Shown: positions 26,346 through 35,909, counted from the first letter of the stretch. The stretch is 64,000 bases of DNA from an uncultured bacterium (GCA_949284985.1 CASDWY010000001.1:1-64000); one strand, 5' to 3'. The notes: generated by a model from the sequence alone, not told the origin. Program-made: numbers and translations.

Positions 26346-27386
26346 TTAGTCAGTTATTTTAGACTTAACAGCATCCGACAAAGAAGCAAGCAAATACATA
26401 AGCTCAATATTATCATCAGACTTTGAAATAAGCTTTTTATATGAATCATTTAAAGAGTTAAGAATAGAATCTGAAGAATCTGCACATTTTGTTTGTTCAG
26501 CTACAAAACTTAATATTTCTTCTTGTGTTGATGAAATTTGTTTAATTGTTTCAATCAACAAATTAATATTTTTATCAATACTATGTGCAAGTTGAACCCC
26601 TGTTTCAATTTCTTTTGTACCTTCTTCTGTCGCCATAACTGTTGAATTAGTAGCTTGATGAATATTATTAATTAATACAGAAATTTTAGCAGTAGCCTGT
26701 TTAGACTCATCTGCAAGTTTTCTAATTTCACCTGCAACTACAGCAAAACCTTTACCGTGTTCACCGGCTCTAGCCGCTTCTACTGCAGCATTTAGCGCAA
26801 GCATATTTGTTTGTTCCGCAATTTCTTCAACAACCCCAATAGTAGAACCTATTTGTTGAATTTGTTCTGACAATTCTAAGATAAGTTCTGCTATAATTTG
26901 AATTTTTTGTTTTAAAGTAAGCATCTTTTCAATATTATGCTGTGCTGATTCTTGTTCTTTATGAGAAAAAAGCATTGATTCTTTTATTTTTTCATATGCT
27001 GTTTTAACTGCTTCCTCACTTTTGCCAGCAAGATTTTTCAATTGAGAAATAAGCTTTATTGCCTCTGCTGTTGAATCATTTTGAGCAATAAGTGCATTTT
27101 TCTGCTGTTTTGCTTCTCCAATAACTGTTTTTAAAGATTCCTTAACTCCTGTAATATCATTTTTTATATTTACTTTAAGAGAATTAAGCACCCAACCTTC
27201 AGAAAATACAGACAAACCAATGTACAAAAATACTAATAAAATATAAATTACAAAACCCATATCAGTCATTTTAAAATGAGGACTTATATACAAAAATATA
27301 AATATTGCAACAAATAAAACAATCTCAAACATTGTTTTAAGTCTTATTTTTTGATCCAAATTTAAGTTTAACCTGATATTTTTCAT
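26346..27386 (-). CDS. Methyl-accepting chemotaxis-type receptor without a periplasmic sensor
   Basis: About 346 residues. Two membrane helices (residues ~20-36 and 45-63) are joined by a short loop, so there is no extracytoplasmic ligand domain and no HAMP domain. A coiled coil follows, with the signalling hairpin ([28 protein letters not shown] in pieces). GTGATG gives two possible starts; the ATG at 27386 has AAGGTGA upstream. It would sense membrane state or a partner protein rather than a periplasmic ligand. It is co-transcribed with cheA, 12 nt apart. Confidence 0.9.
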   Translation of the reverse strand: MKNIRLNLNLDQKIRLKTMFEIVLFVAIFIFLYISPHFKMTDMGFVIYILLVFLYIGLSVFSEGWVLNSLKVNIKNDITGVKESLKTVIGEAKQQKNALIAQNDSTAEAIKLISQLKNLAGKSEEAVKTAYEKIKESMLFSHKEQESAQHNIEKMLTLKQKIQIIAELILELSEQIQQIGSTIGVVEEIAEQTNMLALNAAVEAARAGEHGKGFAVVAGEIRKLADESKQATAKISVLINNIHQATNSTVMATEEGTKEIETGVQLAHSIDKNINLLIETIKQISSTQEEILSFVAEQTKCADSSDSILNSLNDSYKKLISKSDDNIELMYLLASLSDAVKSKITD

Positions 27387-27500
27387 CACTTCACCTTACT
27401 TATGTCATACAAACGTATTATATTTTTATATTTATAAACATTATTCAATAGAAATATTGTATAATTTATTATATCTTATTATTTTAAATTTGCATTAATT

Positions 27501-28943
27501 ATGAACAAAAAAATACTCTTAATAGACGACAGCAAAACACAATTAAAAACATTAAAAATAATGTTCAATAGAGCAGGCTTTGATGTAGAAACAGCTTGTG
27601 ATGGAATAGAAGGTTATCAAAAGATTTTTGAAACCGCACCAGATGTAATAGTTTCTGACATAATGATGCCAAACTTAAACGGCTACCAATTTTGCCGTCT
27701 TATTAAAGATAACCCGATTACAAAAGATATTCCAATAATACTTTTAACTGTACTTGAACAAAAAATTGACAAATTTTGGAGTAAAAAATCCGGTGCAGAT
27801 GTATTTTTGCTTAAATCTGCAGAAATAGAAAATATTGTTGCTACAATTGAAGATTTAATAAAGAAAAAACCTATCTCAGAGGAACATAAAGAAAAAATTA
27901 AAACTCAATCTTATTCAACCGGTTTAATTCAAGCAGAGCTCAATCAAATTTTAGATAATTCACTTATGCGCTCTAGTCTGCTTAATGAGTTTAGGCTTCT
28001 TGCAATGCACCTCGAAAACAACTCTGCCATTGCTAAAAATCTTTTTGATTTATTATCTTCAGTATTAAATTTTGACTTATCACTGCTAATTCTAAATACT
28101 CCAGGACTCTCCGAAAAAGAAGTCTTTGCAAGCGGTTGCCTTAATCTTGCAGATTCATATATTAAAAAAGCTGTAGAAAAAAGTATAACTGGTATTTTTG
28201 GTCCAAACACAAGTTATACTTTAAAAACTGTTTATGAAAATTGGTGCGGAATAGAAAAATTAGACGACAAAATATTCCAAAACTCTTATATTCATCCAAT
28301 TAAATATGAAAATGAAACTATAGGTGCAATATGCTTTTTTGGCAGACAAGATAAAGATATTGAAAACCAAAAACTCTTTTATGTGGTTTTAAAAGAAATT
28401 GATTTGCTTATAACAATTCAAACTTTATATGCTCAAAACAAATATTTATCATTAACAGACAGCTTAACCGGTCTATTTAACCGCAGATACCTTATGGAAA
28501 TGCTAGAAAGAGAATATTCTCGTTCAAAACGATATAAAACCGATCTTGGACTTGCTCTTATAGACATTGACTTTTTCAAAAAAATTAACGACACCTACGG
28601 TCACCAAGCCGGAGATTTTATGCTAAAAGAAATTACAAGTATAATTAAAAAAATGCTTCGTAAAAGTGACATCATTTTCCGCTACGGTGGGGAAGAAGTG
28701 CTTATTATACTTCCTGAAACAAACAAAGAAAAATCATTCGTTCCTCTTGAACGTATAAGAAAACTAATCGAAAAAACAGACTTTAAGTACAAAGACACAA
28801 TAATAAAAACTTCGGTCAGCATTGGAATTACTGACACCAAACAAGAAACTCTTACCCTTGAAATGCTTATTGAACAAGCAGATAAAGCAATGTATCATGC
28901 TAAACAAACCGGACGCAACAAGGTTATAATTTACGATGAGTGA
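27501..28943 (+). CDS. Response regulator with GGDEF diguanylate cyclase domain
   Basis: 480 residues: receiver domain (residues 1-125, LLIDDSKTQ, DIMMPNLNGYQF with the phospho-Asp), a GAF-like middle region (~150-305), then a GGDEF domain. The active site reads RYGGEEV (GGEEF class) and RKSD lies five residues before it, giving an RxxD product-inhibition site, so it should make c-di-GMP and be feedback-controlled. It is divergent from the MCP gene; its stop overlaps the CheW-like start by 8 nt. It links the chemosensory pathway to c-di-GMP. Confidence 0.93.
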   Translation: MNKKILLIDDSKTQLKTLKIMFNRAGFDVETACDGIEGYQKIFETAPDVIVSDIMMPNLNGYQFCRLIKDNPITKDIPIILLTVLEQKIDKFWSKKSGADVFLLKSAEIENIVATIEDLIKKKPISEEHKEKIKTQSYSTGLIQAELNQILDNSLMRSSLLNEFRLLAMHLENNSAIAKNLFDLLSSVLNFDLSLLILNTPGLSEKEVFASGCLNLADSYIKKAVEKSITGIFGPNTSYTLKTVYENWCGIEKLDDKIFQNSYIHPIKYENETIGAICFFGRQDKDIENQKLFYVVLKEIDLLITIQTLYAQNKYLSLTDSLTGLFNRRYLMEMLEREYSRSKRYKTDLGLALIDIDFFKKINDTYGHQAGDFMLKEITSIIKKMLRKSDIIFRYGGEEVLIILPETNKEKSFVPLERIRKLIEKTDFKYKDTIIKTSVSIGITDTKQETLTLEMLIEQADKAMYHAKQTGRNKVIIYDE

Positions 28944-29967
28944 TATTATAAAAATCGAATCAACACAAAATAACGAAAACTATTGTCTGATTTTTTCTTT
29001 AGACAATAAATTTTACGGCATAAACGTTGAAAACGTACTGGAAATAATCAAAGTGCCTAAACTTGATGTTCCTCAAAAAATGCCCAAAAATATCTTGGGG
29101 TTAATTACTTATAACAATATTTCCGTTAAAATAATTGATATTTATAGTATTTTATCTTACAAAAAATGCAATTACTCATTAGATTCACAAGTTATCATAA
29201 TTAAAACAGAAGAAGCAATTTTTGGCATAATTGTAGACAAAGCTGTTGATGTACGACAACTAAAATCTCAAAACATTCAACCCCTTCCTTATCACAGTGA
29301 AGATAATTTAGTGCAATATATATACCGTCTCGATGACATATTTGTTTCTATCATTGATTTAAATTCTGTACAAAATGTTATTCAAAAAACCCAATTTGAA
29401 ACCAGCACAACTGACGTTACAGAACTCTTCCCTCAAGACCAAAAATCTACTTCAATAATGGAAAAAAGACAATTTGATTTAATTAAAAAATTTGAATCAA
29501 GTATTGAACAAATATATTATGATATCGAACAATATGTAATCTTCACTCTTAGTAAAAATTTATATTCACTGCCAATTCAAAATATTAGAGAAATAGTTAA
29601 CTTAAAAAATGTTTCTATAGTAAGCCTTCCATCAAAATATAATTATATTGAAGGAATTATAAACCTTAGGGGTGATTTTATTTCAGTATATAATTTTGAA
29701 AAATTTCTTAAAATTGACAAAGGAAAAAAAGAAAAAACTTCAAGTGGAATGCTGATTGTACTAGAGTTAAAAGATTTTAAAATTGCACTTCTAGTTGATG
29801 AAATAATAGACATTACTACAATTCGCCCTAATGAAGTTATAAGAAAATTTGACAACAAATTTGAGTCAAAATATGTTGTAAGTGAAATTCACTACAATAA
29901 TAAGATAATAAGCGTAATCAGTACAGACAAGCTCATCGCAGATGAACGTTTATATATCAAAGATTAA
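28936..29967 (+). CDS. Double CheW-domain coupling protein
   Basis: 343 residues with two CheW folds, about 12-145 (CLIFSLDNKFYGINVENVLEI) and 195-335 (QYVIFTLSKNLYSLPIQNIREIV), joined by a linker with charged residues. CheW proteins connect receptors to CheA; tandem CheW proteins can bridge arrays. It overlaps the diguanylate cyclase gene by 8 nt and is convergent with the permease gene, overlapping it by 4 nt. Confidence 0.9.
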   Translation: MSDIIKIESTQNNENYCLIFSLDNKFYGINVENVLEIIKVPKLDVPQKMPKNILGLITYNNISVKIIDIYSILSYKKCNYSLDSQVIIIKTEEAIFGIIVDKAVDVRQLKSQNIQPLPYHSEDNLVQYIYRLDDIFVSIIDLNSVQNVIQKTQFETSTTDVTELFPQDQKSTSIMEKRQFDLIKKFESSIEQIYYDIEQYVIFTLSKNLYSLPIQNIREIVNLKNVSIVSLPSKYNYIEGIINLRGDFISVYNFEKFLKIDKGKKEKTSSGMLIVLELKDFKIALLVDEIIDITTIRPNEVIRKFDNKFESKYVVSEIHYNNKIISVISTDKLIADERLYIKD

Positions 29968-31238
29968 TACGGATAAAATACAAAAAATATTGCTGATAAA
30001 ACTCCAAACAATATAGAAACAAGATTTATATCCATAAATCTTCCTGTACAAATTTTCAACACCAAATAAACTAAAAATGCAGCACAAATACCAACTGCCA
30101 GGTTAACTGTAAAACAAGTTAAAACTACCATTAAAAATGCAGGTACATATTCAGAAAATTCTTCAGCACTATATCCCTTATGTTCAATTTCACTTGTTAA
30201 TAATATTCCAATATATACAAGCACAGCAGCACAAATATAACTAGGAATTACAGATAAAAACGGTATCAAAAATATTGAAAGCAAAAACATAATACCCAAA
30301 GTAATCGGAACAAATTTTGTTTTTGCATCACATTCAACAGCTAAAACACTTTCGGGATAAACCCCAGAAGAAACACAACCTAAAATTGGAGCTACACACG
30401 AAGAAATAGCTGTTGCCATAATTGTTCCTTGATAATCAGTAACATCTTTTTGTTTAGTATGATTTAAGGCAGAAACCGAAACTGCAGTCATATCATTTAA
30501 TAAAAAAACAAAAAATGTTATTATTAAGGTTAAATAATTTAAATTCAATGTTTCTCTCATATCAAGCTGCATAAAAACATTTGAAAATTCTGGAATTGAA
30601 AAAACCGGTATAGGAATTAACCCCTTAAAAGCAGCAATCAATAATGTTATCGCAATTCCAAACAAAACATTCAACCTAACATTTAAAGCTCGCAAAACTA
30701 TTATTATAACTAAACACATCATTCCCATAATAACAGGTAAAGTATTTAATTCTCCAAGCTTAAGCATAAGACTTCTCGAGGAAATTTGTACAACACCCAT
30801 CTCTAAAAGCCCAAGTATAGTTAAAAATAAGCCTATTGCAACAGGTAACGCTGAACGTATACAATTTGGAATATTATCAATAAGGTATTTTTTTATATCT
30901 GTCATTGCTATAAGTAAAATTGCTACAGCAGCCCAAAAAGCACACCCAAGAGCCTCTCTATAAGAATATCCCATTATCATAACGGCTGAAAAAGCCAAAA
31001 AAGAGTTCTCGCCTATATAAGGAGCAAAAACAAACGGTTTTTTAGCAAATACCGCACACATAAAACATCCAAACGCACTTGCTAAACAAACTGCCAAAAA
31101 TGCTGCATTATATGGTATACCAACATTTGACAAAACATTTGGTATAATTATTAACACATATATCATTGCAAAATATACACTTGCAACAGCCGCAATTTCA
31201 CTAAAAATTGACACATTTTTACTATTTCTTTTTTTCAT
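29964..31238 (-). CDS. Purine/nucleobase permease (NCS2, AzgA-like)
   Basis: 424 residues with about 12 hydrophobic segments. The FAPYIGENSFLAFSAV segment (residues ~70-85) matches the APYMGENAFFA motif of AzgA/GhxP-type adenine/guanine/hypoxanthine transporters (COG2252), and the N-terminal helix ends in PNVLSNVGIPYNAAF, like NP.IL...GM. It probably imports purine bases for salvage. AAGGG precedes the ATG. I looked for a purine riboswitch upstream and saw none. Confidence 0.8.
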   Translation of the reverse strand: MKKRNSKNVSIFSEIAAVASVYFAMIYVLIIIPNVLSNVGIPYNAAFLAVCLASAFGCFMCAVFAKKPFVFAPYIGENSFLAFSAVMIMGYSYREALGCAFWAAVAILLIAMTDIKKYLIDNIPNCIRSALPVAIGLFLTILGLLEMGVVQISSRSLMLKLGELNTLPVIMGMMCLVIIIVLRALNVRLNVLFGIAITLLIAAFKGLIPIPVFSIPEFSNVFMQLDMRETLNLNYLTLIITFFVFLLNDMTAVSVSALNHTKQKDVTDYQGTIMATAISSCVAPILGCVSSGVYPESVLAVECDAKTKFVPITLGIMFLLSIFLIPFLSVIPSYICAAVLVYIGILLTSEIEHKGYSAEEFSEYVPAFLMVVLTCFTVNLAVGICAAFLVYLVLKICTGRFMDINLVSILFGVLSAIFFVFYPY

Positions 31239-31271
31239 TTTACTATAATACCCTTAAGTTTCTTAATATTC

Positions 31272-31292
31272 AACTTGCATGACTTGCAAGTT
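31272..31292. promoter_or_regulatory. Perfect dyad between the permease and rplI genes
   Basis: AACTTGCA-TGACT-TGCAAGTT is a perfect 8-5-8 inverted repeat in the 106-bp gap between the divergent permease and rplI genes. No T-tract follows on either strand, so a protein-binding operator is more likely than a terminator. Confidence 0.45.
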
Positions 31293-31344
31293 TGTGATTT
31301 TATAGAATATACAATATACAATAATAATATTTAAGGAGATAAAA

Positions 31345-31854
31345 ATGCAAGTTATACTCAAAAAAGATGTTCAAAATTTGGGTGAAGCAGGTGACGTTGT
31401 TAACGTAAAAGACGGTTACGCAAGAAATTTGCTTATTCCCCAAAACTTAGCTGAAATCGCTACAAAAGGTGCGCTTTCTAACAGAGAAAAAAATATTGAA
31501 AGAATTAAAGCTAAACAAGAAAAAATGCATCAAGAAGCTTTAGCACTTACAGAAAAAATTCAATCTTTAGTTAAACTTGAGCTAGCAGCTCGTGCAGGTG
31601 AAAGCGGAAAATTATTTGGTACAATAACAACCAAAAAATTAGCTGAAGAACTAACTGCTAAACTTGGTATGGAAATTGATAAAAAATCATTGATTCTTGA
31701 CAAACCTATTAACAAAATTGGTGATTATACATTAACTGTTAAATTAACATCTAAAGTTAAAACTGATCTTCCAATTTCTGTAAGTGCTTCTGAAATTCTT
31801 AAAGAAGAAATTGAAGAAGTTGCTACAGAACAAACAGAAGAAACAGCAGAATAA
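31345..31854 (+). CDS. rplI: Ribosomal protein L9
   Basis: Large-subunit protein L9, 169 residues (usual 147-150). It begins MQVILKKDVQNLGEAGDVVNVKDGYARNLLIP, of which the GDVVNVKDGYARN segment is the family signature, and continues through the linking helix and the C-terminal RNA-binding domain (KLFGTITTKKLAEEL). An acidic C-terminal tail (EEIEEVATEQTEET) lengthens it. AAGGAG lies 7-8 nt upstream. It stands alone and not with rpsF/rpsR. Confidence 0.97.
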   Translation: MQVILKKDVQNLGEAGDVVNVKDGYARNLLIPQNLAEIATKGALSNREKNIERIKAKQEKMHQEALALTEKIQSLVKLELAARAGESGKLFGTITTKKLAEELTAKLGMEIDKKSLILDKPINKIGDYTLTVKLTSKVKTDLPISVSASEILKEEIEEVATEQTEETAE

Positions 31855-31872
31855 TTTATTTTTCACAAACAA

Positions 31873-31905
31873 AAACAGGGTTAATCTTAACCCTGTTTTT
31901 TATTT
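31873..31905 (+). terminator. rplI terminator
   Basis: Stem AACAGGGTTAA/TTAACCCTGTT with a short loop, followed by TTTTTTATTTTT. Confidence 0.9.
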
Positions 31906-31920
31906 TTGATAATCTAAACT

Positions 31921-32565
31921 TTACTCTTTACATTCAAAAGAAGTTAAACAAAATGCCGCCGCAGCAGCAATAGCCCCCAAAATATTAGAAATAATTGTAA
32001 AAACAACTGTTTTCCAAGTAACAATCCCTAAAAATCCTACACCTAAAGCAACTGCCGGATTAAAAGCTGCAGGACATATTCCTCCAACAGCAAAAATCCC
32101 GCTCATAACCGTCGCTCCTATAGCAAGTCCGAAATAAGAATTCCCCATTGTTCTAGCAGCAGTTGCGGTATGTAATACAACAAACGCCAACGCAAACGTA
32201 AACAAAAATTCACCAATCAATATAGATATTATATTAAATTCTGTCGGCAAAACAGGTATTAGACCATTTACAAGCCAAGTCACAATAAAAGCTGCACACG
32301 CACCTCCCAAAACCTGCACTATCCAATAAGGAATCAAATGCCGCCATAAAAGATCACCTTTCATAGCTACAGCGAGAGAAACTGCAGGGTTATAATGCCC
32401 ACCTGAAACATAACCTCCGGCATAAACCATTATCATTAAAACTGCCCCTATTGCAATTGCAGGAATAACCCCGGAAGAACCAATTACCATTGTACAACCA
32501 ACAGTAAATACTAAAAAAAAAGTTCCCAAAAACTCCATAAAATATTTTTTAAAGTTTGCTTTCAT
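31921..32565 (-). CDS. Aquaporin/glycerol-facilitator family channel, atypical filter
   Basis: 214 residues with six hydrophobic helices and two NPA half-helices: HYNPAVSLAVAM in the first repeat and AFNPAVALGVG in the second. In aquaporins and GlpF the second motif is NPAR, where Arg forms the selectivity filter; here Val follows NPA. The fold is clear, but the pore should be wider or less polar than in water channels, so the solute is unknown. The protein is short and starts with a brief N-terminus (MKANFKKYFMEFLGTFFLVF). Confidence 0.85.
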   Translation of the reverse strand: MKANFKKYFMEFLGTFFLVFTVGCTMVIGSSGVIPAIAIGAVLMIMVYAGGYVSGGHYNPAVSLAVAMKGDLLWRHLIPYWIVQVLGGACAAFIVTWLVNGLIPVLPTEFNIISILIGEFLFTFALAFVVLHTATAARTMGNSYFGLAIGATVMSGIFAVGGICPAAFNPAVALGVGFLGIVTWKTVVFTIISNILGAIAAAAAFCLTSFECKE

Positions 32566-32730
32566 TCCTATCTCCTAATTACAATTACAAATCAAATTTT
32601 AGCATTCAATAACATAAAAACCATTGCCTTGTTGGATATATATTACACACAAGCTTGGAAGAAATATTCAATATAATCAATGTTTTTGGCAAAATTTTGC
32701 TATTTTTTTAGAAACAAAACAAAATCTAAG

Positions 32731-33243
32731 CTAAATTAATTCTTTATGTTTTAACTCATATAAAGCTTTATCTAAAAACTTCTGGGCTAAACTATTAGGA
32801 TAAACAACATTCAAAGCCTCATCAACGCTAAACCAACATGCACTATCAACTTCAGTTGTCAAAGCAAAATTTTCACTTTTAACAATTACTATAAAATTAC
32901 TTATCAAAGTATTTGATTTTTCAAAATAAGAAGATGCGTTAAATTTAAAATTCAAAACATCAAGATTTACTTCCTCTTTAATTTCACGAACAATTGCCTG
33001 CTCAAGGTTTTCACCCTTATTTACATATCCTGCAACAAGAATATTTTTTTTATTTCCATATTGTTGAATAAACAAAGTCTTAGTACACTCTTTATTAAAA
33101 ATCACCATACTTACAGCAGCATTAAACATAGGGAACCTAAATTCTTGACAACTAGGGCAAAAAGGCACAAACCCCTCACTTATGCCAAAATTTATACATT
33201 CTTTTTTTTCTAATTTGCTACCGCATTCAATACAATACTTCAT
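32731..33243 (-). CDS. NUDIX hydrolase with N-terminal zinc ribbon
   Basis: About 170 residues starting MKYCIECGSKLEKK. Four cysteines (CIEC ... CPSC) form a zinc ribbon like that of NudC (NAD-capped RNA/NADH pyrophosphatase). The Nudix box GYVNKGENLEQAIVREIKEEV fits Gx5Ex7REUxEE, but the usual Gly near its end is Asn. It would hydrolyse a nucleoside diphosphate linked to another group; the substrate is unknown. An upstream ATG at 33261 is possible but lacks better support. Confidence 0.85.
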   Translation of the reverse strand: MKYCIECGSKLEKKECINFGISEGFVPFCPSCQEFRFPMFNAAVSMVIFNKECTKTLFIQQYGNKKNILVAGYVNKGENLEQAIVREIKEEVNLDVLNFKFNASSYFEKSNTLISNFIVIVKSENFALTTEVDSACWFSVDEALNVVYPNSLAQKFLDKALYELKHKELI

Positions 33244-33352
33244 AAAAACATCATAGCACAAAGCCCACTAAGCAATAATAAAATATTTTCCTGTTAAATT
33301 GCTTACATAAACAAAAATCTTATGTAATAATCAATAAAAAAAGGAAATATTT

Positions 33353-33562
33353 ATGGAGCAAGAAATTACAATCGGGAGAATATACAAACATTACAAAGGC
33401 AATTTATACAGAATAATTGCAATAGCAAAACATTCTGAAACATTAGAAGAAATGATTGTATACCAATCGCTTAAAAATAATGAAACATGGGTTCGTCCCA
33501 AAACAATGTGGAATGAAGTAATTGATGAAAGAAACGCACTAAGATTTACACTACAAAAATAG
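33353..33562 (+). CDS. DUF1653 protein
   Basis: 69 residues with the family's pattern: G(R/K)IYKHYKGNLYRIIAIAKHSETLEEMIVYQ ... VRPKTMWNEVI. The family is a small SH3-like barrel of unknown function, often next to NUDIX or metabolic genes; here it is divergent from a NUDIX gene. It ends with TAG, which shows that UAG is a normal stop in this genome. Confidence 0.85.
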   Translation: MEQEITIGRIYKHYKGNLYRIIAIAKHSETLEEMIVYQSLKNNETWVRPKTMWNEVIDERNALRFTLQK

Positions 33563-33595
33563 ATATATTAATGGAATAAAGCCAAATTTAAGTGC

Positions 33596-33997
33596 TTATA
33601 CTTTAGCTTTAGCTTCAATAATATCTTCTATAAATTTTTTTGCTTTTTCTTTATCGTTAATAGTTTGTATTATTTTCTGTGAACTATGCGCGGTAACAAC
33701 TATAGTTTGTTTTTTTGTTACAAAAAATAGAATAAAAAGGATAATACCTATAACAACACCCCATAGTAATGCATAATTAACATAATTGTTTTGGAAATAT
33801 ATACCTAAAATTATAGATATAATTGCAAGAAGTAATAAGATTGGTTTAGATTGAGAACCATATATTATCGAACTAATGTCTTTTAAGAATATTGTTATAG
33901 AATAATTTTTACCGATTTTTGAATAAGAACTACTAACATAATCCTTTGTTAATACTGTATCTTCAAGAGAAGATATAATAGATAAATTTTGTTCCAT
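33596..33997 (-). CDS. Small membrane protein, unknown function
   Basis: 133 residues from MEQNLSIISSLEDTV. Two adjacent membrane helices (residues ~50-68 and 74-94) follow a soluble N-terminal part, and after them comes a short beta-like and helical segment (VVTAHSSQKIIQTINDKEKAKKF). The layout recalls small membrane proteins with a PH-like fold, but this is weak. I prefer the ATG at 33997 (GGTGG 5 nt upstream) over the GTG at 34006. Confidence 0.55.
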   Translation of the reverse strand: MEQNLSIISSLEDTVLTKDYVSSSYSKIGKNYSITIFLKDISSIIYGSQSKPILLLLAIISIILGIYFQNNYVNYALLWGVVIGIILFILFFVTKKQTIVVTAHSSQKIIQTINDKEKAKKFIEDIIEAKAKV

Positions 33998-34057
33998 ATA
34001 AACCACCGTTACTTTGTATAAATACCATAAAGATTATAAATTTAACTTCAGATAAAA

Positions 34058-34138
34058 TGTCGTAGGAGGGACTTGAACCCTCAAGGATTTCTCCACACGC
34101 CCCTCAAACGTGCGCGTATACCATTCCGCCACTACGAC
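34058..34138 (-). tRNA. tRNA-Leu (anticodon GAG)
   Basis: An 81-nt type II tRNA. Acceptor GTCGTAG/CTACGAC, D-arm GTGGCGGAATGGTATACGC, anticodon stem CACGT/GCGTG with loop TTGAGGG (anticodon GAG), a long variable arm (TGGAGAAATCCT) and a T-arm GAGGG-TTCAAGT-CCCTC. The discriminator base is A, as expected for leucine. CCA is not encoded. Confidence 0.95.
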
Positions 34139-34196
34139 ATAGCTTATATTTAAATTTCACTATAAGCATCTTACACAAAACAAAATTAATTGTAAA

Positions 34197-35411
34197 CTAT
34201 ACTTTTCCATATATTACATAGTCATAAATAATTTTTGAAGCTGCCACTATAAACTCTTTACCTTGAGGACTATTATATGGTCGTTTAGCAAAAATTGTTA
34301 CTATATACCTTTTTCCATCCGGAGCATACACTATACCTGCATCACCAAGCATGGACCCTATATCTCCTGTTTTGTGAATAAACTGTGCATTTTCTGGAAT
34401 ACCAGCTTTAATCAAACGATTATTTTTAACATGTGTCATATAATCTATTATGCTTTCTCTGCTATTTATATTCAAAAGAGATTCATTATTAATATTGTAT
34501 AGCATAGTGGACATTTCTCTTGCCGTAGAAACATTTCCACCTCCTAAATCCGGAAGCCAATTCTCAATATGTGTTTTTTTCATTCCCCAATTCTTTAAAG
34601 CACGATTAACCGAATGTTTGCCGCCAATTTTAGCCATAATCATATTAGTCGATGTATTATCCGATTCTTCTATCATATGTCTGGCAAGATCATCCATTGT
34701 AAACTCAGAATATCTAGGCTTAAACTGTAATGAGCCAGATCCGCCTGTTCTATAATATTCATCCATAACCATTCTGTCATAAAGCTTAAACTGACCTGCT
34801 TCAATTGACCTAAACATTTCAATTAAAACAGGTATTTTTATAATACTTGCTGTAGGAAATATTTCATCTGCATTAACATTTGCATATTTTCCATTTTCAT
34901 ATTCCCATACGTATATAGAAGGATGAATAGACTTATAACTTTGCATCAGCTCACCCAGACGAGCTTCCAACATAGTCATTCTATCTGATTCGAAAAGCGG
35001 CTGCATAATCGGTTTTTTGACTTCTGCAGAAACTCGCAATGGTTGATTCATAAAATATTCGTTATTCATATAACTTAATGTTGGGTTAAGAATATAATTA
35101 TAGTCTGTTTTAATATTTTTGTTTTTTAAAGGATTAAAAAGAGCCGCCTTTGTAAAGTGCGAAAAACAATAAGGAAGAACTATTCCACCTAAAAATAGCG
35201 CAAAACCATACTTAAAAAAAGATTTAATCGGATTAACCTTACGAACTACTTTAACACGCTTCATTTTTGTTCTTGAAGCAGGTTTTGAACGTCTTATTAC
35301 TCCTGCATTTATACTTTTCTTAGTATATGGATCTGTATTAAAATACGTCTTTGTTGATTGAATACTTTCATTATAATATCCGTAATGATAATTATGAGCT
35401 GCTTTTGGCAC
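34197..35411 (-). CDS. Membrane-anchored class A beta-lactamase-like serine hydrolase
   Basis: 404 residues. A basic cytoplasmic N-terminus (~60 residues), one membrane helix (~66-85), a linker, then a class A beta-lactamase/PBP fold: S189-I-I-K192 (SxxK), S250-D-N252 (SDN), K347-T-G349 (KTG). A Glu that could act in deacylation (Glu283 in HIENWLPDLGGGN) is possible but not certain, so it may be a penicillin-binding type peptidase or an esterase rather than a resistance enzyme. The start is GTG, with GGGGAGAGG upstream. Confidence 0.8.
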   Translation of the reverse strand: MPKAAHNYHYGYYNESIQSTKTYFNTDPYTKKSINAGVIRRSKPASRTKMKRVKVVRKVNPIKSFFKYGFALFLGGIVLPYCFSHFTKAALFNPLKNKNIKTDYNYILNPTLSYMNNEYFMNQPLRVSAEVKKPIMQPLFESDRMTMLEARLGELMQSYKSIHPSIYVWEYENGKYANVNADEIFPTASIIKIPVLIEMFRSIEAGQFKLYDRMVMDEYYRTGGSGSLQFKPRYSEFTMDDLARHMIEESDNTSTNMIMAKIGGKHSVNRALKNWGMKKTHIENWLPDLGGGNVSTAREMSTMLYNINNESLLNINSRESIIDYMTHVKNNRLIKAGIPENAQFIHKTGDIGSMLGDAGIVYAPDGKRYIVTIFAKRPYNSPQGKEFIVAASKIIYDYVIYGKV

Positions 35412-35519
35412 TTTTTAAATCCTCTCCCCTGGACGTTAAATAAAATAACGTTACTTCCCTATAATAATTATATTATAACTCCATATTTCTATTTTTTTAT
35501 AATCCATATAATGTATATT

Positions 35520-35909
35520 TTACTCAAAATTATTAATACTGGTCGGAACCACAAAAACCTTAACAATTCTATTATTGGGTTTTTGAATTGTAAGTGAAAT
35601 TCTTTTGTTTTTAACATAATTTAAATAATCTCTAATCATATACGCAGAACTTACTTTCTTTCCGTCAATATCCAGCAAAATATCTCCAACTTCCAACCCA
35701 ACTTTTTGAGCGGGCGTATTCATAATTACATCTTTTATCTTTAATTTTCCATCACTTTCCTTTATACCAATACCTAAAAGACTTGAAGTTTTATTATATT
35801 CTCTCAATATTTTAGCATCATCAAAATGCTGCTGTAAATTTTTTGTATCAATATAAGCAACAATAACAAATAATGCCAACAATGCTATAATCAAGCGATA
35901 ATACATCAT
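35520..35909 (-). CDS. Membrane-anchored single PDZ-domain protein
   Basis: 129 residues: an N-terminal membrane helix (MMYYRLIIALLALFVIVAYID), then a PDZ domain with GIGIKESDGKLKIKDVIMNTPAQKVGLEVGDILLDIDGKKV in pieces, the carboxylate-binding and GDxIxxIdG pattern. There is no protease domain. It may act as an adaptor for secreted proteins or proteases. AGGAG lies 5 nt upstream of the ATG. Confidence 0.8.
   Translation of the reverse strand: MMYYRLIIALLALFVIVAYIDTKNLQQHFDDAKILREYNKTSSLLGIGIKESDGKLKIKDVIMNTPAQKVGLEVGDILLDIDGKKVSSAYMIRDYLNYVKNKRISLTIQKPNNRIVKVFVVPTSINNFE

Noticed and set aside
31239-31344. Purine riboswitch before the purine permease
   Set aside because: The conserved three-way junction loops are absent; only a short dyad is present.
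34197-35411. Antibiotic-resistance beta-lactamase
   Set aside because: The SxxK, SDN and KTG motifs are present, but the deacylating Glu motif is not clear and the protein is membrane-anchored with a long head, so a resistance claim is not supported.
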